Assembly: GCF_963676685.1 (NCBI RefSeq)
Contig: NC_092354.1
Coordinates: forward strand, 14,018,746 to 14,082,745
Length of the DNA stretch: 64,000 bases
Direction: 5' to 3'
Source: Mytilus edulis
Taxonomy: Eukaryota > Mollusca > Bivalvia > Mytilida > Mytilidae
Made by a program: the position numbers and the translations under genes. Positions within the stretch are counted from its first letter, which is position 1. Each line of letters begins with the position of its first letter. Below the pieces are notes generated by a model that worked only from the letters and a program-made list of their open reading frames with translations, had not been told where the DNA came from and ran no database searches. This document shows positions 55,506 through 64,000 of the stretch, piece after piece.

Positions 55506-58059
55506 TTTAAGGTAACACGATACCGAATGGCATATCTCCCGATTTCCAAAATTTTTGGCATACGTGTACTTTGAATCGAGTTACATCGGAATATGTAATA
55601 AAAAATGGGAGTCACCATGTTTGTTTTTTTGTAATTTTTTTAGGAAAACGTCAATTTTGGTATATAGGGGAAATGCCTTTTTTTTCGGCTTACCTTTTTA
55701 GATTTTCGGATGGATGGCTATTTTCTTATATACGAAGAAAAACAAAAAACTAACATAATATCCAGGATTGCATAGTGAATCCATACACGTATAGAAACTC
55801 ATATGTCACCATCCTTGTTTTTGAAATAAATGGCTTCAAAATTAATCGATAGGCCTAGAATTTGACCAAAAACGTGTGACGTTATGGTGTACGGAATATA
55901 ACGTTATTCCTTCTCAGAGAAATGGAGAAAAAAATATGTGTCGGAATCTGAATGAGTATATTTTATTTTCATTTCCCCTGTCGACTGTCGTTAAGTTCCT
56001 AGTAATGCAATATAAAATTCTACTGAATCAGATATAATTTCATTTTGTCCTGCACATGGAATTTCACTCATATGAATTATTATTAATATCGTCTGATTTT
56101 CACATCAAACGAGCATATACTTGAAACTTGCGTGAACATGTTCCATGTGAATCTTATGATAATAGTTCATGCATAAATCACCGGAATTTTGTACACGTTA
56201 AATTCACGTAAATATTTGAAATAAAATTATTTAAATAATATCTTTGTTCTAAAATTTTATTAAAACCATAAAAAATACCTTCAGATTTTTGTTAAGTTTA
56301 CGTGAAAATTAAATGAAACATTTCACGTGAGATTCATCCGAATTACTGATTTTTAACTCTATCATATTAGACAATGGTGGTATCATACTGCATCCCGTGA
56401 TGCAGAAATATAGGATTTTAAAAATTTTTATTCATTTAAAAGTTTTTTTTTGCTCGGTTTGATGGTTGTTTAACGTTCAGTGGCAAATAGTTCATGCATG
56501 TTCGGGACGATACAATACAGTTTTGAAAACAGTTGTATATAAAAGACACATTTGATGCACCAGTCAAAAAAGGTTTAACATTCTGTTATTTGTGAAAATT
56601 ATGAGGAAAAATAATGATCCTGATAAAATACACATTCCAAAAAATAAAATAACAAAACTCCACGAAAAATTCATAACGAAAAAATCCCTAATCAAATGAC
56701 GAAATCAAAAGCTGAAAAACATCAAAAGAATGATAAACAGCTGTCATATTCTTGACTTGCTACATACAATACATGTAGTATAGTGTACTCTGCGTGGTGT
56801 AAATGTGTTACTTGTTCGCTCAGCAAGTCGGACAAACCTTGCTTACTATTAACCTGAATAATTCAGTCGTTACATTCCGCTTACTTCATTAAGTAAGTAG
56901 GAGAGATCGATTACGGGGAGGGACTGAATTACTCGGATTAGCAAACTGTATGCAAAATTTCACAAATTTCAACATTCTATCATTTGTGAAAAATTATTTA
57001 CATAACAAATCTTGAGATCATATATGCATTCTTTATATAAGTAAAACAACTGCGAAATTTAAAAGTTCCAGCTTGAAATTCAACCTGTATCAGATGTAAG
57101 CCGGAGTCTGTACACTGTGTGCCTTTGTATTTTATCAAAATGTCTAATCCAGCAACCTGTCAAGAAACAAAAAAGAAAATCCAGACGATATGCGCACCTA
57201 TAATATGAGTAGTAACACCAGGTACATAATTTTAAAGCTGAAGCAAAACGACTGTAGTCCTAAATAATTAGCCGAATTAACCCTATGATACTAAGTGGTG
57301 CGGGATTAAGGGTTGAACGGAAAATTTTAAACAATATGATGATACGTTCTCTATAAGTAAGTTGGTGACAATGCATATTTTTTAATATGCAGTTCATATA
57401 ATGGAATGGTAATTTGGAGATCTGAAATGTAGTAGCAATGTAAGAAGGCAAGCATTTCCCTCATTTCGTACGCGTCTTTGGTGGAAAGTTGATTAATTGG
57501 AAATTTTACGGCATCTCCTTATATTTCATTATGGTTTGAATTTTTTTAGAGAAGAGCAAAAGTTTGAAGACTTAAAATAATATTAACCAAGAGACTGAAA
57601 TGTTACTGTGACAAATAATCTACATATACTCAAAATTTTCCAACGTTTACTAAAACTACAAATAAGAAGTGTAAAGATACTATTCCAATTAGCATTAGTC
57701 ACGATTTTCTTGATGTCCTTGGTGTTGATGTCGTTTAATTAATGCCCAGCTGTTGCTATCTTATAAATGGCATATCACATATCTCTATTTATCATTCTAT
57801 CAGCCAACTTTTGTACAAGTAACATGTACATGTACACAATTTTATTATTTTTATTTGTACTTGTACTTTTACAAATAAAGTCTCATGTTACCCCACTTCC
57901 ATAATGAGCAAGCGGTAACGTAGATATTTAGTTTTGCGTAACTGTTCAATTTTGGTCTTCCTCGCGGTCTGCGTTTAAACTTTGTCGATTTTTTTGAAAA
58001 AAATAGAGGCAATGATTTTAACAACTAAAGTTCCAAGTGACGCGTGTAAATTGTAGGAT
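55506..58059. other. Stretch with few recognised features
   Basis: It begins with AAGGTAACACGATACCGAAT, which looks like an element terminus inserted in the integrase, but no matching inverted end was found. An R2 head fragment lies at 56455-56520 (GTTTAACGTTCAGTGGCAAA). No exon was recognised. Confidence 0.4.
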
Positions 58060-59085
58060 TGATTGCTTTGATTATTGGTTGGTTAACGTCCAGTGGAAAA
58101 TATTTCATGTTCATGCTGATCATTTTTGCATTTTTACCTTGAAAACAATCTATTATAGTTTTCAAGATAATAGGCAAAAATGAAAAACAAATGGTAAAAT
58201 TAGTCATTTAAGGACGTTAACTCTATAAGAAGTCGTCTGACAATTTTGAATTACATGGACAATTGGTAGAGCTGCACATTTTAAACACTTTTGCTTCCTG
58301 TCAGATTTGTTCTAATCATAGCAGTTTTCAAGATAATAGACACAACATGCATTTTACCGCTATGTTCAATATTTAGCTATGGCAGCTATGTTGGTTGACA
58401 AGCGGGGACATCGAACACATTTGTTTAACAAAATACCCATGTTATGATTTTGGTCAAGTTTGACTGAATTTGTCCATGAAGGTTCAGAGGAGAAGATTTT
58501 TGTAAAGAGTACCAAAATTTACGAAGAATTGTTAAAAATTTAAAATAAAAGGCAATAACTCCTTAAGAGGTCAGTTGCCAATTTTGGTCATTTGAATTAT
58601 TAGTAGATCTTACTTTGCTGAACAGATATATCGATAATATGTTTCACGATAACAACCAAAAACTGCAACATTTCCTTAAAATCACTTATACAGGAGCAGC
58701 AACCCAACAACGGGTTGTCTAATTCGTTTCAAAATTTTAGGGCAGATAGATCTAAACCGGATGAACATTTCTACTCCATATCAGATTTTCCCTAAAAGTT
58801 TTAATTTCAGAGTTTAGGCTAAAAGCATTTTACCCCTTTGTACTATTTTACCTATGGCGGTCATGTTGGTTAGGTGGCGGGATCGTTGAACACATTTTAA
58901 ACTTCATACCACATTAATGATTGTGGACAAGTTAATTTTGGACCAGTAGTTTCAGAGTAGAAGATTTTGACAAAAGTTAATGAACAACGACGACGGATGA
59001 CGACAACGGCGACGGACAACGGACGCCAAGTGATGAGAAGAGCTCACTTGGCCTATAGGTCCAGGTGGGCTAAAAATGAATAACT
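58060..59085. repeat. R2 head fragment and long dispersed molluscan repeat
   Basis: 58060-58115 is an R2 head (GGTTAACGTCCAGTGGAAAA). From about 58200 to 59085 follows a repeat with two diverged internal units: GGCAGCTATGTTGGTTGAC (58382) against GGCGGTCATGTTGGTTAGG (58856), each followed by GAACACATTT. It ends with GACGGACAACGGACGCCAAG and TCACTTGGCC. AACAACGGGTTGTCTAATTC at 58706 is a hallmark of this widespread bivalve repeat. Confidence 0.55.
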
Positions 59086-59519
59086 TTTGAAGTATAGTAT
59101 GATTGCTTGGTGAGTGCTTTGCGCTGCATCAGCACAAAACTGCAATATCTCTGACAGAGCTTTATCAAATATTTAAACAAAAGACAGTACATTTGTACAT
59201 GCTTTTAATATCAGACAAAAGATCTTATCAATTACCAAAACTTATTTACAAACCACATTCACAGATAATAAATCTAGTGTGACAGATACGATCTTTTCTG
59301 CATGTATAATATTATTTAAAGTTTTGCTTATATTTCTTGTAATCGTTTGTACATTTTTACGCTAAATCATGGCCCTGAAGTTTATTGCAAACACTAAAAG
59401 CAATTATTGAGATCACGCATTTATCAAAAAAATATTGATTGTTTACTATTGTCCAGAGGTCAACTTCCTTTAAAAATTAATAAACATTTGCGGGCTGTTG
59501 ATACGAAAAAGAATAAAGA

Positions 59520-59690
59520 ATGGAAACTGAAAATGTGCCGAAGAAATAACTAGATAAAAGAGCAGAAATCAGCCTCAGACCCGCAATAAGTGTTCAACGT
59601 AGCTAAAAAATCAAGCACCCAGAGGAAGATAAAGATGGCCGCTAAACAATATTGTATGGTAGTTGGGCTAAATTGCCACTAAACACTTTA
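59520..59690 (+). repeat. R1-like repeat upstream of receptor gene 2
   Basis: CAACGTAGCTAAAAAATCAA with GCACCCAGAGGAAG and GGCCGCTAAACAATA is the counterpart of 33355-33490, in the same position relative to the receptor start codon. Confidence 0.6.
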
Positions 59691-59956
59691 GATAAAGGTT
59701 GTGTACAGGTTTCTTATTAATAATAATATCAATAGTATCTGCCAACAACGATAATATTTCAATTATTGAAATTATTAGATGGAAACTTTTAAATGACCTT
59801 CATTGAAAGAGTGTCGAGGGAAACTTATCAACACAAGTCGAAAACTACATGAATAAGTAATTATACGAATCAGATGTCAATATCTGCTCGATTCATAATT
59901 TGTAAAGTCAAACATGATAGTTTGAAGATATAAATAATCAATGAGGAATAATCTCA

Positions 59957-59963
59957 TATAAAA
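59957..59963 (+). promoter_or_regulatory. TATA box of receptor gene 2
   Basis: TATAAAA in a context similar to 33785-33791, 79 bp before the start codon. Confidence 0.6.
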
Positions 59964-60035
59964 GGGAAAATTGAGTATTGACACAGAACAATTTTAAAGA
60001 CAACAATATCAATAGAAATATAAACAGATATAAAA

Positions 60036-60204
60036 ATGGTGAAATTTCTAACTTTATTTGTGGAAATGGTTGTTTTAATCTGTTTATCAGCTTGGAATGA
60101 AACAGAAAGCGCTACTTCATTTAAGGATGACACTAACAATGATATATCATTTAAGAATGAAACATTTTGTAACACGTCTTTGGAATCGATTGGATCCATA
60201 TCAG
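60036..60204 (+). CDS. Receptor gene 2, exon 1 (signal peptide)
   Basis: It encodes MVKFLTLFVEMVVLICLSAW, a signal peptide, then a linker NETESATSFKDDTNNDISF and the conserved NETFCNTS part, ending at TCAG/GTAATA in phase 1. It is three codons longer than the gene 1 exon. The donor and phase are identical. The intron is 2.5 kb and contains an R6 copy, the AAGTATTA series and an M1 MITE. Confidence 0.75.
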
Positions 60205-60231
60205 GTAATATAACTCTGAATGTTATTTTAT

Positions 60232-60350
60232 AAATAAAGGCAACAGTAGTATACCGCTGTTCAAAACTCGTAAATCTATGTACAAAAACCAAAATCGGGG
60301 TAACAAACTAAAACTGAGGGAAACGCATTAAATATAAGAGGAGAACAAAA
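60232..60350 (-). repeat. R6 repeat in receptor gene 2 intron
   Basis: ATAAAGGCAACAGTAGTATA to AAGAGGAGAACAAA, 27 bp after the splice donor. It is absent from the gene 1 intron, so it was inserted after the duplication. Confidence 0.65.
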
Positions 60351-60969
60351 TAAAATTGTTCACTTGTTTTCCTAGTAAATTATAATGTTTTGAGCTATAA
60401 AACAATAAGAAAATTTCAAAAACTTGATTGAACACTGATGAACTCTTGAAAAAATAAGATACTTTGAGTTATCAAACACAAGTAATTTGTCATATTTATT
60501 TACTCAAATTATAAATTTAATCACCTTCATTATTAATTAAAGCTAATTATTATTAGTAACATTCAAGTAAGTAATTTCAGTTATTCCAAGTAAGATTTCA
60601 ATTAATTCCATGTAATACATTTAGAAATTATAAGTATTATTTTTAGTAATAAAAAGATTAGTATAATTTTAGTAATGATAAGTATTGATTTTAGTAATTA
60701 AAAGTATTACTTTTAGTAATTAAAAGTATTACTTTTAGTTATTCTCATTATTATATTTTGTGATTATAAGTATCATTTCAAGTAATTATAAGTATCATTT
60801 CAAGTAATTATAAGTATTATTTTTAGTAATATTCAGTATTATTTTCTCTCTCTCTTGAAAAGTTGACCGTAGATTGTTATTTCCTATTCTGATTATATCG
60901 TTTATGATCCTATATCACTGTCAATTAAGCTAAAATTAAATGTTTTAGATACCATAAAGTTTTCATATA

Positions 60970-61558
60970 AGGGGTGTCTAAATAAAAATCCATAGAAATT
61001 GTTTTTTTAATTTGTCAAAATGTAGATTATATCATGCTTTTCGAAAAAAGATTAAAAAAAGAATGGGTCCCGGGCCAGTATTCAAGCTACAAGTAGTGCA
61101 AATATGACAGATTTTGTATAGATTATGCATGAGCAATCCAGATTTCTGCCATAATACGAAAACTACACAATAGAATATTAAGATAAAATATGTGAAGATA
61201 GCTCTAATATTATGCTTTCAGATAAGAAAAGGAAAAAAATTGGGAATACGGGACTCGTTTTCTTGCTACTTAATAAAATAGGTAAATTCCTAACACATTC
61301 TAAGGTAAAAGTAACTTTATCTGAATTATCTGCCCTTATATTTGAGTTGCCTCCATTATGTGGCAAAGTTGAAAAAAAATTGAATAAAACAAAAATATTC
61401 TATGATAAAACATGTCGTTTTCTGTATTAAAATAAAAATTCTAACACATAAATTACCTACTACTCTCGAAATTTGCACATTTTATTAAAGGTTATACCGA
61501 TTGTTTTCTGGTATTTAAAAATCCAAGTTGGAGGAAGACACCCTATCTACCTTACTAA
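60970..61558. mobile_element. MITE family M1, copy in receptor gene 2 intron
   Basis: It starts near AAGGGGTGTCTAAATAAAAA and ends GGAGGAAGACACCCTATCTA with CCTTA. It matches 26415-27031 in the opposite orientation and its first part matches 34396-34524. The apparent frames on both strands belong to the repeat. Confidence 0.65.
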
Positions 61559-62687
61559 GCTTTTAGTAATTGCGTTAAAACTTAATTTTGTTTTCTTTTT
61601 GATACTTGTTTTGTTACTAAATACTGTTCTATTGAGTCAAGTAATCACCTACTGATTTCACAATTTGTTGTTCAAACACTCATTTAGCAAAGTGAATGAC
61701 ATTTAAGAACTGTATAAACTAAACATTGAACAGGGGCAACTATATATTAATATTTCCGTATCGATTTAACCATTAATAAAACCCTGATTGAAAGATTATC
61801 AATACACCGTTTATTACTCTTGACGACAACTGCGTGAATTCATAATGAATTAATAGGAAAGTGTTAATTTCTCTAAAAGAAATGTACACGAAAAATGATG
61901 TAAAAGTTTTATAAGGATTTTGTGTCTGATAAAACAGGCATATACAAACTGCCTAAAGGGGGCAATATCCATGGATAGGTCGTTGTACAAAATTGTACAA
62001 TTTGTTCCTGTGTGCAGTGCTAAAAGATTTCAAATACGCGGAAACGATAAAACACCAAAACATAATCAGAATAGAACTAATAGGTCTAAGAAAGTGGCAG
62101 AATACATTGCTTCTAACTTTTAATTAAAATATATGTAAATTAGATAAAGAGCTCAACAATTTGACGTATCGATCGAGCACAAATATGTAAGGAAAACAAA
62201 TTAGGAAACAAAAACAAAAACGTTACTAGATAACGTAGTCTTGCTAAAGGAATATTATGATACCGGTTTGAAATACACTTTTAAACTTTTCACAAAATCT
62301 TACATAACTATACTGCTTCAATTGAACGTGTTGCATGTAATGATTGGCTTTCATTACAACAATCGTTATTGATTTCTATGAAGCTTGCATTATGATTTAA
62401 ACCAGGTCGATCATAGCACGCAAAAATACTGACATCCGTCCGTTTTTTTTTATCAATTTGGCAATGTTTCAGGGTAAGACAATAGATTTTTGCTATCGAC
62501 TATCACATGGAGCTTTATTCACGATGGCTTTTTTTTAGTATCAAGTTTAAAGCTCGATTAACTTTTAAGTAATCAACGATAATTCCATCAAGTTTTATAC
62601 CCGACTTTATTACTGTGCCATACTAAATTGTTATTCCTGAATATTGTAATAGAATCTACTTGTTATACATGCTTTTTCTATTTACAG
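61559..62687. other. Remaining intron of receptor gene 2
   Basis: No exon recognised. From about 62560 (ACTTTTAAGTAATCAACGAT) the sequence is again homologous to the gene 1 intron from 34975 up to the shared acceptor TATTTACAG. Confidence 0.5.
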
Positions 62688-64000
62688 AATATAAAAATCA
62701 GACAGCCTGTGAATTTACAAATCTGAGAAAGATTGTAGAGCAATCTTCTCGAGGAATGTTATACCCTCTACATAAATCAAAGGAATTGGTTTTGATTAAA
62801 TTTAACGATTCAAATTTGATTGCAATAGAAATCAGAAGTAAATGTTTACATAAATTAGGAGATGTTTTCTTCCGATGGCTCTCAGTCCACGATATACAAA
62901 ACTTGTTTGGTAACTGCACAAACGAAGTTTTATTTAGAAAATTGTTCTGTGATCAGATAGTAACTTACAACATCAGTTATAATGAACACGAAATATTTCC
63001 GTATTTTTCAAATGTAGGGCTATATTTTACAGATGAATCAAACTTCTGCACACCACGGTTTAGACAGTTTGTTAAAACAAATAATGATTGGCTCAATAAT
63101 AATGATATTAACTTCTTCCTCAGAAACATAACTTCATGTTGGAAATATATGTACTTCACAAATCAAGTAAATATAGAACTGCCTTCGGGAAGCTTAACTT
63201 CAGATGAGAACCACTTTTTCAAAGGAGACGTAATTTTGTCTTATTCTTCTGACTTTCAATTATATTTCGCCTCCAAACAGGAATTTTGTGTCAATCAATT
63301 TCTTTCAAATCTCTTTTCGGATGGATATAATGAAGAAGCATTGGGTGCACATTATATCTGGTATGATTATATTATCGAGTTTACTTCAAAAACTGACTGT
63401 TTAGAAGTGAACACTGAATGTCGCCGTGGTATAAATACAGTTTACACTATACCAAACAAAATAATAGCATATTCACAACTAGCACTAGCATGCGAGGTAA
63501 TGGTAGTAAATGTAATTGCTTTATTGTTCTTTTTTCAAAAGGGCAACATATCACCAGTGACAATAATCTTATCGGCTTTATCTGTATCGGACATTTTCAG
63601 TGCAATCTTGATGTCTCTTCCTACATACATTGCTCATCAACATGACTTCCATAATTTTGATTATAGCGAAACACTGACGTTATTTTATATTTTTGATTAT
63701 CCAAAATGTGTTGTGTATTGCATTGCTATAGAACTAAAATATTGTTTCCACTTTGTTTCTGTTATGTTAACGTTGTTGTTGTGTCTTCAGAAAACGGCTG
63801 CCCTGTTATTTCCCCTTTGGAGCAATCGATATTTTCATAACAAAGTGAGTGTTCTCTGCTGTTTATCATTATTGATGGTCAGTCTAGCACTGTTTAGTCC
63901 GGTTCTTTATTTTGCTTCTGATATTGAAAATGTTAATGGTACCTGTTGTGGGTTTTTTAATAATATTGATACATACTGGTATATGTACATGGCAATTAAC
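62688..64000 (+). CDS. Receptor gene 2, exon 2 (partial at window end)
   Basis: The frame is open from the acceptor to the last base of the window, 1313 bp, homologous to 35108-36420. It covers the whole ectodomain and the 7TM domain up to about TM4/ECL2. QKT replaces DRY as in gene 1, and the TM2 Asp and TM3 Cys are present. The ectodomain keeps the cysteines but differs at many other residues, while from about 63340 onward the two genes are nearly identical. No stop or frameshift, so probably functional. The C-terminal third lies outside the window. Confidence 0.78.

Overview
The window looks like nuclear DNA of a marine bivalve, most probably a mussel (Mytilidae). It is AT-rich and its genes are split by introns with GT/AG borders. 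It is crowded with short dispersed repeats of molluscan type, DIRS-like and non-LTR retroelements, and non-autonomous inverted-repeat elements. Nothing bacterial is present (no operons, no CRISPR). The species is inferred from gene families and repeats, not from a marker gene.

Layout. (1) 0.3-8.9 kb: exons of a short-chain collagen C4-like gene. A coiled-coil exon, a 57-bp linker exon and a 66-bp RWG exon are followed by two successive copies of the terminal exon pair, so either one gene has alternative 3' ends or part of it was duplicated. Every internal intron is phase 1. (2) 9-12.9 kb: repeats, including an inverted-repeat element nested in a SINE-like repeat. (3) 13.0-18.8 kb: a decayed DIRS/Ngaro-type retrotransposon (gag with zinc knuckle, RT, RNase H, tyrosine recombinase) broken by frameshifts, an in-frame stop and an inserted repeat, followed by split direct repeats. 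(4) 22.6-31.5 kb: a second C4-like gene with a membrane-anchor first exon, coiled-coil exon, RWG exon and core exon. Its last exon is damaged, so it is probably a pseudogene. A 1.7-kb nested foldback sits in intron 1. (5) 33.2-36.9 kb: a two-exon receptor gene encoding a secreted-type Cys-rich ectodomain and seven membrane segments. (6) 37-59 kb: mostly transposon territory, with a 5'-truncated L2-like LINE, a 2.7-kb composite inverted-repeat element holding two satellite arrays, LINE and Gypsy remnants, many MITEs, and one isolated but convincing minus-strand terminal exon at 46.4 kb. (7) 59.4-64 kb: a tandem paralogue of the receptor gene, cut by the window end.

The two receptor copies are about 26 kb apart. 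They share promoter, exon borders, an intronic inverted-repeat element and upstream repeats, so one block was duplicated. Their exon 2 is mosaic: the ectodomain half has diverged clearly while the 7TM half is nearly identical, which suggests gene conversion of the signalling part and free divergence of the sensing part. This, and the two C4-like loci with their modular phase-1 exons, are the most interesting biology here. Functions are inferred from family features. No database search was possible.
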